From positions 249,198 to 313,197 of the forward strand of contig PDUO01000051.1 of NCBI GenBank assembly GCA_003008705.1: DNA of 64,000 nt. Direction: 5' to 3'. Origin of the DNA: Pezicula radicicola. Lineage: Eukaryota > Ascomycota > Leotiomycetes > Helotiales > Dermateaceae. The notes under the pieces were generated by a model, which did not search any database, was not told where the DNA came from, and was given only the letters and a program-made list of their open reading frames with translations. Shown piece after piece: positions 35,722-46,287 of the stretch. The position numbers were made by a program, and so were the translations under genes. The stretch's first letter is position 1; each line of letters starts with the position of its first letter.

Positions 35722-36021
35722 ATGCTTCACTTAACCCTTCTGATGTGCCTGGCACTAGTAGTAACTGTATCCCCAGACTGCACTCGAGACTTCCTAAAAA
35801 ATGCCATAGACGTATACCTCGTAGCTCAGAACGGTAATCGTAATGCGGTGCCCCCGCTTGCAAACAATTTCACCTACACCGAGAGGGTATTGCGTATTGT
35901 GCGGGGTTGTCGTGGGGAGATGAGAGGGAATAGGGAGGGACTCATCTGGTGTGCGGGCTGCTATCTTCTCGAAATCCGGAAGTTCTTAAGTGTGGTTTTC
36001 TGGATCGGAAATCCTAGTTAG
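35722..36021 (+). pseudogene. Secreted DUF8021-like protein, N-terminal relic
   Basis: From the ATG at 35722 the frame gives a signal peptide (MLHLTLLMCLALVVTVSP) then DCTRDFLKNAIDVYLVAQ and PLANNFTYTE. This is how fungal secreted DUF8021 (SnoaL/NTF2-like fold) proteins begin. After FTYTE the similarity stops and the frame runs through unrelated sequence to a stop at 36019-36021. The remaining two thirds of the domain are missing, so it is read as a truncated gene. A missed splice site could change this, but no plausible later exon was seen. Family identification rests on recall of the N-terminal pattern. Confidence 0.45.
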
Positions 36022-36039
36022 TAGCCAGATGCTGTTATT

Positions 36040-36195
36040 GGAAAAAAGAGGGAGTATACACCAACATCCACTAGCTGTCTCTCTTCTCTCGAAGACACGA
36101 ATCGTGGTGAAGTCTTTCTCCCGAGCGAGAGCATCGACAGCGATAGCTCTAGCTGGGCCAGCCCCAATGATCGCGATTGATTTTATAAGAACCAT
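36040..36195 (-). pseudogene. Flavin monooxygenase N-terminal relic
   Basis: From an ATG at 36195 the minus strand reads MVLIKSIAIIGAGPARAIAV, then DALAREKDF and IRVFERRETASGCW. This is the FAD-binding start of an FMO-type monooxygenase, with the GxGxxG motif and the FERR acidic end of the second strand. The third glycine of the motif is Arg (GAGPAR), one G-to-A change from Gly. The frame then loses similarity and stops at about 35986. It lies tail to tail with the DUF8021-like relic. Confidence 0.6.
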
Positions 36196-36876
36196 TTCTA
36201 AAGAAGGTATCTTTATTGATTGTGGGTGAAGTTGGAGAGATAAGGAATTATAGAGGTCTTGGTAAGCTAATGCCTGTACAATGGAGTGAAATATCGTCGT
36301 GAACATTCGTCTTAAAGCTGTGGACATGTTAGGTACATAGCTAGTACTTGTAACTTTACAAGTGGAGATGGACAGATAGGATCGACAATAAACAAAAAGT
36401 GTATGGTGGTGGAATCACGGCAGCTGCCCCATCATATTCTAGTCCACCGCCTAGCTACGGGCTTACGGGAGCTTGTAGTTATACCCCACCGCCGCTAAAA
36501 TTAGTGGTTGTCCCCTGAAGCTAGTCTGCCGCATTGCTTAAATTCCCTCCTACTTTTTACAACACCACCAACAGGATGGGAGACTATAAGATTTTGGGCT
36601 AGAGCTTCCACAGTCAATATGCTAGTCGTGGTCTTGAATATGCCAAGTGGCAATCATTCAACTTGCTGGGCGCCTGCATGTGTGTTCTGTTACTACCATG
36701 ACCTGACTTAGCTGATTCGAGCAGGGATTATAGTTATGAGACAAGAAGAAAGAGTAAGAATTTGATCGGGACATTAAGGAGAACGGTAGTCACAAGCGAC
36801 AATATATATCTAGTGCAAGCTGATGCAAAGCAAAAACCGTAAAGAGTTGAGAAAGGTCTCTCTCCAAGCGGCGAGC
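36196..36876. other. Intergenic region
   Basis: 680 bases upstream of the FMO relic and downstream of P450 B. No domain-bearing frame; the 67-codon frame at 36508-36711 is probably chance. Confidence 0.35.
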
Positions 36877-38959
36877 TCACTCCCACTGCTTCAAATTCTC
36901 CAGCGCCGCCTTTCCCTCTCTCCTAATTACCTCAATATGCTTTGCACTTCTCGGCTTAATGCTGATATTGAACGGCAATGGTGAATGCAGAAGCCCAACG
37001 CCATATGCTTCCGTATCCAATGGGATAGTCTTCCCTGTTTTTAGATCTGTAAGTTCAGAGAATTCAAATGCCCAGAGAAGTTTTGCTACGATTCGCCATT
37101 GGTTGCGCTCTGCGAGATGGATACCGGGACACATTCGGCGTCCTGTACCATAGCCGTAGTGATGTGCAAGAAGGTTAGCATTGGATAGATCCCTGAAAAG
37201 GGAGAGAAAAAACTTATCTCGGGCTTCGTAGTCTGCAGAGCCGGCGTAGTCATTTGCCAATTTGGGGTGGTTGAGATAGCGGTCCGGATTGTAGGTTTCT
37301 GGGTCGGAGAAGCCTTGTGATTCGGAGTTGTTGAGAGCCCAGATTGGGATGAAGATTGTTGAATCTTTAGGGATGAGCATTCCTTGATAGAAATCATCTT
37401 CTTTGACTTTGTGAGGAAGGCCACTTGAGATTCTGTATACTTTGATTAGTCAACGAGATCAATTAGTCTCAGAGGTTAGGCTAACACTGGTCTCCAACGC
37501 ATGCCTTCCTTGACGATGGCGTTGACATACGGGATCTCATTGAAATCGGACCATGTTGGAGATCTTAGGTCTGTTGTTAGTCTCATAACAGACGGAGATT
37601 CTCGATAACAACTCACCTTTCAGTTCCACACACGGCATCTAGCTGCAGTCTCGCCTTCCGTTGAACTTCAGGGTACTTCGTGATTGCCAGGATCATAGAC
37701 AACATAGACGAGGACGTCGTCTCCGCACCTCCTTCACACATCTCTCCTAAAAGCATGAAAAGTGCATGGCGAGTGAAAGGATATCCCTTCTCCTCGTATT
37801 CGTCGATAAGTCGATCTGCAATGCATTGCCTGGTATCGCCCTGCGAACGTCTTTTCTCAACTCGCTCCAAGGCAGAACTCCATATCTTGTCCATGGCTTT
37901 ACCAGCTGATACGGCTCGTCTTTTCCACTCAGCCCATCTCGTTGGTATGAATCTAATGAATTCAAATTCGTCGACTGGGGGGTTAGCTCCTGGCTCTAAC
38001 GCCTCTCCGAACTGGTAAACATTAGAATCTCTCATGACTTTAGAGGGTTCCTTCATGAGGTTCAAGACTTACACGATCGAGTGCTTGATATACAGCCTCA
38101 TCGAAGTCAGCTGCTGCAATACATTTAAGTGGATTCATGACATACAGATCCCCAAAATGAATCATAGGTTGCACCTCGTTGGCCGAATATCAAGATATTT
38201 GCGATTGAGGCTGTTACTCGTCGAACATGGGTGTAGAACTTCTCAGGAGTCTCGAGGAAATCGTGCATCAAGACTGTAATTCTGCAGAGCCAATGAGGCC
38301 AGTTCGTAAACATAATGGATGCGAAATGGCGACCGGAGACTCACTCGGCTTCTTGAATATGTGCTGCTCTGTCCTCTATCATTTTGGGCTTTATAACAAT
38401 GTCAGCTAAAAGTTCGTCAAATAAAGGAGTCTGGACCTACAGAAAAGTTGTGAGTCAACACCTTCCGCTTTTCTCTCGTAACGGGATCCAAGGAGGATAC
38501 CACCATATGATCACCCTGGGTCATCAAATTCCCAACATAGGTATGTGGACGATCAGAATACAAAATTCCTTTCTTGTCTACTAATTCGTGGACCGCCTTT
38601 CTGTCACACAAGACTATCACATTCTTCGGCCCGAACTTCAAAGAGTAGACTCCCCCATATTCGTCCGCCCATGTTCGAAACCTGAGTTAATTATTAGTGG
38701 TTGCACCTCAAGTTCATACTGCAAATGTTGTATTTACTGCTTGTGGATACCTGTCAGAGGAAGCTGAAGTAGGTTTCCCAGTACTGGTATAGTTGGAGGG
38801 CCTTTAGGCATCCGAGGATCACGACTAAGAGAAGTAAGCATGCTATGGGACTTTCGGGAGTTTCGAGAGATATGCTTACCTTCCAACTTGAAGAAGGCTG
38901 TAAGCGGCCCACACAATGAGTGCACTGGCAAAAGAAAGAATCAATGTTGTCTTCTCCAT
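36877..38959 (-). CDS. Cytochrome P450 'B', with probable AT-AC intron
   Basis: P450 of 528 residues, paralog of P450 A. Exons (minus strand): 38880-38959, 38738-38824, 38441-38681, 38345-38388, 38146-38281, 38073-38096 (24 nt), 37617-38011, 37486-37563, 37218-37432 and 36877-37163. The parts are a TM anchor, hinge MPKGPPTIPVLGN, I-helix EGGAETTSSS, KEGMR, and haem loop YGTGRRMCPGIHLAE with Cys at about 445. Most introns are GT-AG. The last, 37164-37217, is flanked by AT...AC, and its removal aligns the protein exactly with P450 A (RDHYGYG vs RDHYNYG). Retaining it would add 18 in-frame residues just before the haem loop. The intron at 38389-38440 is absent from A; A has one B lacks. Substrate unknown; intact. 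Confidence 0.9.
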
Positions 38960-39689
38960 AGTGTTCTAAGAAGTCTGTATCCGGAAGTGTTCGAGAATGC
39001 TCAATGTGCCCTTACTAATACTGAGAGATTTTGGTCACGATAAATAGAATTGTGCCAGGAATATTCGCCTTCGGAGTGTGGGGGGAGGAAACTTCGTGTA
39101 AGTGAGGCGGCACTTGATGAACATCGGTCTGTATTCGGAACGAAGGAGGCTGTCATATTGTGTCCCAGCATGAGATCAAGCTGGTGAATTGTTCCGTAAA
39201 TTACAATGACTGTCGGAGCAGCGTCCTAAATGACGTTTCGTCAATACAGATCGTCAAGTCAATACCATTCGGAGCAACAGCGGACCAATATGTAGAGACT
39301 TCGGCTGGTACCACAATCCTGGGATATCCTGTTGTGCCGTTGCGGGGAATTGAGACCTGGGAAAGAGTGGCTCCGAAATATGTTTACAAGGTGCAAGGGT
39401 AACAGGAAAGTTCTTGGATATAAAAAATTGATTGTTAACTAGTTCTTCCTCAAGCATCTAGACAACAGCGATAGAAATTACTTTTGAAGAATTCTCAACA
39501 CAAGCACATAAAACGAAACAGATACTATTCAGAAAAAAATGGCTTATTTCAATGAAGTATTATCTACCTATATTTGATGATGAGTAGCAGCTAAATCGGC
39601 CAGAAAACTTTGACGACGGTTCAGGATCTGTGGAAAAACCTGAGCATGGCACCCAGTGATGTGAGTACCGAGCACAACTTTCGCCAATA
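38960..39689. other. Divergent promoter region, P450 B / SnoaL-like gene
   Basis: 730 bases between the divergent starts of P450 B (38959) and the SnoaL-like gene (39690). An 80-codon open frame at 39160-39402 has no recognisable domain and is left uncalled. The arrangement would allow shared control of the two genes. Confidence 0.4.
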
Positions 39690-40240
39690 ATGCAACCTAA
39701 ACAAATTCCACAGCTTCACCAGCCCAAACTTCTCAAAGAAGAGGAGGAAATGCTTGAATTCTACAAGGGATGGGCATCTTGTCTCAACAACGATTTCCTA
39801 AACGACACCGAGGCTGCCAAGAAGTTCTACGACATGCCACAAGTCATCACATGTAAGTGCCATACTCCTCTGAAACCACAAAATCATCCTAAAAATTACC
39901 AGTCGATCTCTTCGGCATGACTCCCCGCGGCCCAAAAACATTCGAAGAGCATCTCGAGAAAACCTTCCCCTACTTCGCCAACGCACAAGTCGACTTCAAA
40001 GATCTCGAAGTCACTGCAACATCACCAACTTCCGGATACTCAACCATGATTCAACGTCTAAGAGGGAAGTCTGCAGATGGGAAACCTTTTGAGATGACGT
40101 ATCGCATCTCGGCGAATTTGGTGAAGAAGAATGGTGTTTGGAAGTGGGTGCATGAACATGTGTCTTTTCCAGTTAATATGGCGACTAAGGAGGCGGATTT
40201 CACTTCTTCTATTGATCCTACGAAGAATTTCTCCTTCTGA
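39690..40240 (+). CDS. SnoaL/NTF2-like protein
   Basis: Small cone-shaped alpha-beta barrel protein of 166 residues, cytosolic. Exons 39690-39852 and 39903-40240 (GTAAGT donor, ACCAG acceptor, phase 1). It begins with a helix (EEEEMLEFYKGWASCLNND). Then come GMTPRGPKTFEEHL, a beta-rich stretch (FKDLEVTATSP, YSTMIQRLRGKSADGK, FEMTYRISANLVKKNG) and the closing VWKWVHEHVSFPV strand typical of SnoaL-like and ketosteroid-isomerase-like folds. Such proteins in fungal clusters act as cyclases, isomerases or hydroxylases on polyketides and meroterpenoids; the reaction here is unknown. Divergent from P450 B and convergent with the dimeric-barrel gene. Intact. Confidence 0.85.
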
Positions 40241-40847
40241 TTTGATTGCATATGGAACTCGGCCAAGAGCTGTCACATTTTGTCAACCTGTGCCTTGCGT
40301 ATCAAGCTTGCTGAGGGTTGTTCACTCTCTAGAGCAATCCTCGGTCTTCAGGTAGTTCATAGAACAGTAGTTCTTATGCACAAATAAATCATTCAAACAC
40401 GCCAATTAATCAACCCAACCTAAACTCAGCAAGGACTTGCTGGCTTCGCGATGGTAGAGTAGTCTTCTTCAAATCACGTGCAGATATAGGGGTTAATAGG
40501 GGTTACCAGGGTCGCTTCGCTTGTAGAGATGGTGCGAAGTTGGAGCGAGGTGCGTCAGAAATTGCAAATTCGATGCATGCGACGTACTGAAGCGGTGTGC
40601 TACATCACTAACATCTAACCTTCCAGGCGTCAATATGCATGTTCCCCAGAAGCATCTGTGTGGTTAGCCCCTTTCCGGATTTGACTCGGTTTGCACATGT
40701 CGACTCTTGACAGACGCTTCCCATCTCGGCGAGAACTTCGGGTTGTCTGAAAATCACAAGAGGTGGAAGGTGGCAAATACAGTCATTCAAGTCTTAAGCT
40801 TTGTTTATTCGACTAGTGTTTCTCAATAAGTAACTACTAACAAGTTC
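40241..40847. other. Intergenic region between convergent genes
   Basis: 600 bases, no supported gene. It contains a short direct repeat of TAGGGGTTA at about 40487-40505. Confidence 0.35.
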
Positions 40848-41630
40848 TCAAACAGAACCCCAGATCAACTTCAGCTCCACGATATGCCACGGAACCACAA
40901 ACTCGGCATAGTAATCAAAAAGTGCATCAATGCAAGCCTTAAACCCTGGCCTCTTCTCAAATTCTTCATGGTGAGCCTATATCTATCAGTAGTTATTACT
41001 TTCTTTCTGGAAAAAAAAGTAGAGAGCTTACATCAACGGATTTCCAATTGATCAATAATATCTGATCCTGAGGGTTCTCAATCTGAGGACTAATGAAGAA
41101 TCCATCACAACCAGGCTCCTCGTTTAAAATCGGAGCAACAACTTTCTCAAACTGTTCATAATATCCAGCAACTCCTCCTTCCACAACTTTCGTCAACGCG
41201 ACTTCCATGGCTGGAGAGGAAAGAATGCTCTTCAAGCGTGCCTTATCGTTGAAAATACTCGAGGATCCTACCAGCGTGTGCTGATTCCATTTTATTTTTC
41301 GACCGTTTAGGCCTGGTTGGATCATGGTGTTGAATTCCCTGTAGGCTGCACTGGTGAAGAAAGCATGGCTAGCTTCGAGATTCTCCCAGAGAAGGAGGTA
41401 GACAAGGGTATATCGGTCTTCAAATTTTCGTCCTCGCCAAACGGCTTTTAGATATTTTGCTCTGAAGAGAAAGAAAATAAAATGTCAGCTAGAAACGATA
41501 GGTGTTTGGGAAGGAGAAAATACTTGAAAAGTAGAGCAAGAGATTCTGCTAAATCCCGGTCAATTTCTGCATCCGTGGGAGTCGGCCGGTGAGGAATGAT
41601 TATAAGCTGGATGGCTTCAGTGGAAGGCAT
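40848..41630 (-). CDS. Two-repeat dimeric alpha-beta-barrel (ABM/EthD-like) protein
   Basis: Predicted 221-residue protein. Exons 41524-41630, 41032-41461 and 40848-40976, all with GT-AG introns. The sequence reads as two ferredoxin-like halves: IQLIIIPHRP / YTLVYLLLWENLEASHAFF / AAYREFN, then TKVVEGGVAGYYEQFEKVV / DGFFISPQIENP / ILLINWKSVDAHHEEFEK. The second half has the strand-W-x-S-x-D-A-H-x-x-F pattern common to antibiotic-biosynthesis monooxygenase (ABM) and EthD-type domains. Such proteins include cofactor-free oxygenases and cyclases, but many have no proven activity. It faces the SnoaL-like gene and diverges from an SDR. Intact; function unknown. Confidence 0.8.
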
Positions 41631-41988
41631 GATGTGAATTATGGTAATAATTCAAAGTTGAATAGATAGTCTTATCTATTGAAAATTCACCACCAATACT
41701 ACTACTAAATATTCACAGTCGGCTTCTCTTGCTCGGGTATCCATATCAGCTGTGGTGTACTCGAGTAGGCGATTGCGGGGTAGTATAAACTGTGCGAAGT
41801 TGATCCGGGTAATAGCCCGCGACGCTTCATTTTACGATCACCATAGATAGATTGGTAACAATGTTATGAATCAACTACTGAGCAAGTGGGTTTCATCGGA
41901 AAGAATCTCCCGTTAGAAGCTGTATAAAGTTTCCAATGCGAAGGAAACCCAGAAGCTACACAGTGTATTTTCACCTTCCAATGACAAA
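41631..41988. promoter_or_regulatory. Divergent promoter, barrel protein / SDR
   Basis: 358 bases between the two start codons; no coding frame. Its compactness suggests the two genes share control elements. No specific binding site could be assigned. Confidence 0.35.
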
Positions 41989-42883
41989 ATGAGTTCAACT
42001 TCAACATATAAAACTGATGGAAGTGGTCGCCTCCATGGAAGGGTTGCCATAGTCACTGGATCGTCATCTGGCATGGGAAGAGCAATAGCTCTCGCACTTG
42101 CACGTGAAGGTGCTCACGTCGTGTGCTCGGATTTGAAACCCGAGGCATCTCAACATGGTTTTGAGGAGGACAAGCATATCCCCACTCACGAAGTCATCAC
42201 CAACAACGGAGGTGTTTCGGCCTTTCAAAAATGCGACATGGGGAAAACAGATGAAGTCTGGAACCTGATTGATTTTGCCGTCGCTGTAAGTCAAACTTCC
42301 CATCTTCAGGAACAGGTGACTAACTTGGAATCAGAAATTTCAGAAATTAGACATCTTAGTAAATAATGCAGGTCTCTGGATGCCTCTCCGAGACTTTGTT
42401 GAAGAAACGGACGAGATGTGGGATTCTATCATGGGAATAAATGGAAAGGGTTGTGCAACATCGATGCGGCAAGCCATCAAGCAATTTCTGAAGCAACCAG
42501 TTGATCCAAAATCTGGATGCCGAGGACGAATTGTTAATATTTCTTCCTCTGCTGGTATTGTAGCGATCAGAAGAGAGGCAACGTATGCCGCTAGTAAGGC
42601 TGCCGTTTCGATGTTGACACGGAATGTAGCTTTAGATCATGCAAAGGATCAGATTAATGTCAATGCGGTTTGTCCAGGGGTGGTGAGGACGGCGATGTCC
42701 AGCACGAATTTCAGAGACCCAAAGATTATTGGAGAGATGCGAAAGGGAACTCCCTGGCCGAGGTTAGGGGAACCTCAAGATGTTGCAAATGTGGTGTTAT
42801 TCCTTCTGAGCGATGAGGCACAATGGGTTACTGGACAGAATATTGCTGTTGATGGAGGGTTCACCCTCGGAATACCGCTATAA
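41989..42883 (+). CDS. Classical SDR (3-oxoacyl-ACP-reductase-like)
   Basis: Short-chain dehydrogenase of 281 residues. Exons 41989-42285 and 42335-42883, phase 0. Motifs: cofactor TGSSSGMGRA (near residue 23), VVCSDLK (Asp favouring NAD), LVNNAG, the Ser strand IVNISSSAGI, YAASK with the catalytic Tyr/Lys, and the closing WVTGQNIAVDGGF. It resembles bacterial-type FabG and fungal polyketide-tailoring SDRs. It lies between the dimeric-barrel gene (divergent) and a second SDR 215 bases downstream on the same strand, so it may act in the same pathway. Intact, substrate unknown. Confidence 0.92.
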
Positions 42884-43098
42884 TGAGTAAATATCATTCA
42901 GATGTGTGAAATGAGATCTTGTTCAGAACTCCGTGAGATCACCGGGAATGATGATCACTTTGGGATCACAAATAATTAGTCCGAGCTAGTCTACCATGCT
43001 TGCTTTAGACTATATAAAGGACACAGAGTTCCCATGCTTGGAGATAAGATTCCGAATATAATTATACAATATAAACAGCAACAAGTTTGTACCTCAAT

Positions 43099-44211
43099 AT
43101 GGGTCTTGACCTTACAGGGTAGATACCGACCAAACAATCAGGATGAATAAGACTGAAATTATCATAGTGTTGCTCTCGTCACAGGAGCTGGAGGATCCAT
43201 TGGCCGGGCTTGCGTTCTTCAGTTCGCTCGGGATGGAGTGGCCAGAATCGCCGGGCTAGATCTCTCCAGCACAGCACTCCAAGAAACTGCCAGAGTACTA
43301 CAGGAACAGTTCCCAAAAGTCAAGTTTCTCGAATTGGTCATGGATCTTAGTGACGAAGCTCAGGTTGAAGCTACCTTCAAGAAAGTTGTGGAGAAGTTCG
43401 GACGGATTGACTACGCCGTCAACAATGCAGCGGTCGGGTCGCCATTACTTCCAAGTACTGAGTTGAGTTCTACCACTTTCGATAAGGTTATTAGCGTCAA
43501 CCTGAAGGGGACGTGGCTTTGTGAGAGAGCTGCTTTGAGGCAGATGATTACTCAAACGCCGTTAGAGCAGGAACTAGATTCACCGTAAGTATGAGCGAAT
43601 TCCAATTTACACATTTACTGAAGTACTCTTCACGAATAGTTTGGGCCGTGGCAAGACCCGGGGCTCGATTATAAATATTGGATCTGTTCTCTCTCATTTG
43701 GCTGTCCCCGGAGACGTGATCTACACAATGTCTAAGCATGGTTTGTTGACTACAATGGGTTTTGGACGCTGATGCTAAACATCTGCAGGTTTAATGGGCA
43801 TGACCAAGAACGATGCCTTGGATTTTGCAAAGAAGGGAATCAGAATCAACACAGTTTGTCCTGGGTGAGAAACGTCTCAAATTTAAAGTGTTGGATCACA
43901 ACAACTGATGATGTAGTTTTGTGGACACACCTCTAGTGACACCGGAAATAAAAGGATTGGTAAGTGAAATTATTTTTGAAGTTGCCAAAACTTTGTTGAT
44001 AATAGTAGCTTCAAGCAAACATCGACAAGACTCCCATGGGAAGACTTGCTCATCCCCAAGAAATTGCAGATGGGGTGGTTTTCTTGGCAAGTAACCGTTC
44101 CAGCTACATTACAGGAACCAGCTTGATAGTGAGTTACACCAATCATAGGACATAGATCGTTGAAGCTGATCCATTCACACGAAGATTGACGGAGGTTATA
44201 TGGTCCACTAA
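43099..44211 (+). CDS. Classical SDR, multi-exon
   Basis: Short-chain dehydrogenase of 267 residues with seven exons: 43099-43118, 43168-43584, 43640-43740, 43789-43864, 43917-43959, 44009-44128 and 44185-44211. The 20-nt first exon (MGLDLTG) was found because it gives the family start [15 protein letters not shown]. Other motifs: AGLDLSS, VNNAA, YTMSK (catalytic Tyr/Lys), INTVCPGFVDTPL and [13 protein letters not shown]. The substrate loop reads [18 protein letters not shown]. It follows another SDR on the same strand and precedes a dead sugar transporter. Its high intron density contrasts with the two-exon neighbour, so the two SDRs are not a recent tandem duplicate. Intact. Confidence 0.88.
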
Positions 44212-44630
44212 ATTATCTCAGGATTTGGAGATGACGTTGTTCGCCTATGATAGAGAGGGGTATATGGTGGGGATGATGGAGAAATACTTGCAATGCTTGA
44301 ACCGGCCGAGGCCGAGATAAGTACTTAAACCAGTCACTTAGTAGCGTTGCTCAAATCACATCCTTGAAAATTCCTACAAAATTGATTCCAAACCCGTCCG
44401 GGGTAGTAACCATAGGCCCCGTTGGTCAGAGTGGCCAGACTTTCAGCATTCGACCGAGCTAGAGATGACCCGACATAACAAAATTCCGCCAGTGACATAA
44501 CATTAAGACGTGACCTCTGGTCTAAATCCTTGTGGCTTCTGAAATTGTGAGAAGTGTAGAACAAAAAAGGTTGTTCGCATCTCATTCTACTAGACTTCCT
44601 TGCCTACCTGCACCAATATCAACATTCAAA
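44212..44630. other. Intergenic region
   Basis: 420 bases, no supported gene. The 83-codon minus-strand frame at 44334-44585 has no domain. Confidence 0.35.
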
Positions 44631-45862
44631 ATGGGTCGCAGATACAATTGGGTGTGTGCAGCAATAGCTGGGTCTGGCAGCATGCTGTATGGTTACGATA
44701 CGGCAGTGATAGCTTCGACGTAAGTTCTACTATAAGGCAGTAATTGAGAAGTGTTACGGGGCTAATATTTGACGCAGCTTTGCCCAGGAAGGATTCATCG
44801 CATACTTGTCACCCAGTGCAAACATTCTCGGGTAACAAATAATATTCCCAGAGTGAACGTACCTCATACTAACTCTCCTTGCAGTGCCATAGGCTCGAGT
44901 TACAACGGAGGTGTAATACTTGGTCTTCTCGTCGTTGCTTTGCTCGCTAGTCGTTTCGGCCGAAAAAGAACCATTCAAATTGGAGGCTGCATCGGTCTTG
45001 TTGGAGCCATTCTTCAAGCCGCAGCTCATAACATTTCTACCTTTTTCGCCGGACGTGTGATTGCTGGGGCTGCCAGTGGGGTAATGCTCACTACTGTCAA
45101 CATCTATCAAGCAGAGATGAGATTGCCCCTCCCAGTCGGCGAGGAGCAATGGTGGCCTTCCAAATTTTAACTCTAACCATTCCTGGAACACTGGCGAGCT
45201 AGGTTGAATATGCTTGTAACTTCTTAACGCCGAGTTCTCATGGTAGGCAGATTTCCAGGAATGAGGTGACCAGCTGTTAATTGCTTCTAGGAGATTTCCA
45301 ATCGCTCTGCAGTGTTTGCTAGCCATCTGTCTTATTCTCGGCTGCTTTTATCTTCCGTTCTCGCCTCGTTGGTGTAAATTTGTCTTCCAAAATCATCTTG
45401 GTTCAAGTTAATATGGGCTTCTCTCACCGAACAACACTCTTGATGTCTGGCATTTTCGGCATTTGCAACAATGTAGGAGGGTTAGCAAATCTGATTCTGA
45501 TAGATAGAGTAGGAAGAAAGAATTCTTTTCCTATCTGGGTTGATTATTCTGTCCGTATGTCTTGGGATATTCGCAGCCTGCTCAGCCGACCGAGTACGGC
45601 CAAACTGGAAACTCCAGTAAGTTTCAAGTCTCCATGGCTGAACCAGAGTGCTGATCGGTGAACCAGGTTGGGGAAAAGCCGGAATTGGCATGGTGATGGT
45701 CTTCATCTTCATCTTTGGAAGTACCTTCGCATCTAATGCAGTTACGGTTATTTTTAGCCAGACTGCTCCGATTGCTCTCAGCAACATTACATGGAAATTC
45801 AATCTCGTCTTCATTGAGTGCAATTTGTTTTTCCTCCCTATTGTTTTCTTCTTTTTCCATGA
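44631..45862 (+). pseudogene. MFS sugar transporter, recently broken
   Basis: Hexose/quinate-type MFS porter. Starts at the ATG 44631 (MGRRYNWVCAAIAGSGSMLY) and keeps GSSYNGGVILGLL, SRFGRKRTIQIGG, FFAGRVIAGAASG and MLTTVNIYQAE. There a 5-base tandem duplication (GAGAT twice, 45114-45123) shifts the frame; one copy would read on as EIAPPSRRGAMVAFQ. A TAG at 45200-45202 replaces the expected Trp after TLAS. Later fragments in other frames include LILIDRVGRK, MVMVFIFIFGSTFASNAVTV and FLPIVFFFFHE. The N-terminal half is well preserved, so inactivation looks fairly recent. Confidence 0.85.
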
Positions 45863-46287
45863 GGTATGTTCACGAATCTTTCTTCAAAAAAGTTCGAGGT
45901 CCCTCAATCGTGCGGTTCCTCTGAGCCTCCGTTCTCAAATAATCTGTGCGAAGTTGGTCCGGCGGCACCGGCATCTACAGTATCTTGGCGTCGTGTTGAC
46001 CAAAGGGGAGACCCTAACAGGGTACAGTACAGTACGTAGTAGCCGGGGAACCCTGAAGTACCCCGCAACAGCCACCTGGAGAACCCCAGTCACCGCTAAT
46101 TGAAAGGATCCGTTAAGGCACAACCCCCATCACTACTTTTCTTTTTAAATGTTTCCATTCTCTCCATGAACATTTTGCTGCAATAACTTTTGCTATTTCT
46201 CTGGAAATATATACCCCTTTATTTGAACACTTGCGCAATCTGAGCTTTTATTCAGAAACCAATACGTGAACATTTATCAGAATCAAT
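45863..46287. other. Intergenic region
   Basis: 425 bases with a short GTACA repeat near 46022-46034 (tacagtacagtacg). It should hold the promoter of the downstream regulator. Confidence 0.35.

Noticed and set aside
38417..38440. Apparent frameshift or stop in P450 B after the HNFS motif
   Set aside because: A 52-nt GT-AG intron (38389-38440) gives an exact 15-residue match in length to P450 A between NFS and EAE, so no frameshift is needed.
39160..39402. 80-codon open frame in the P450 B / SnoaL promoter
   Set aside because: No domain, no supporting splice context and no partner exon; more likely chance.
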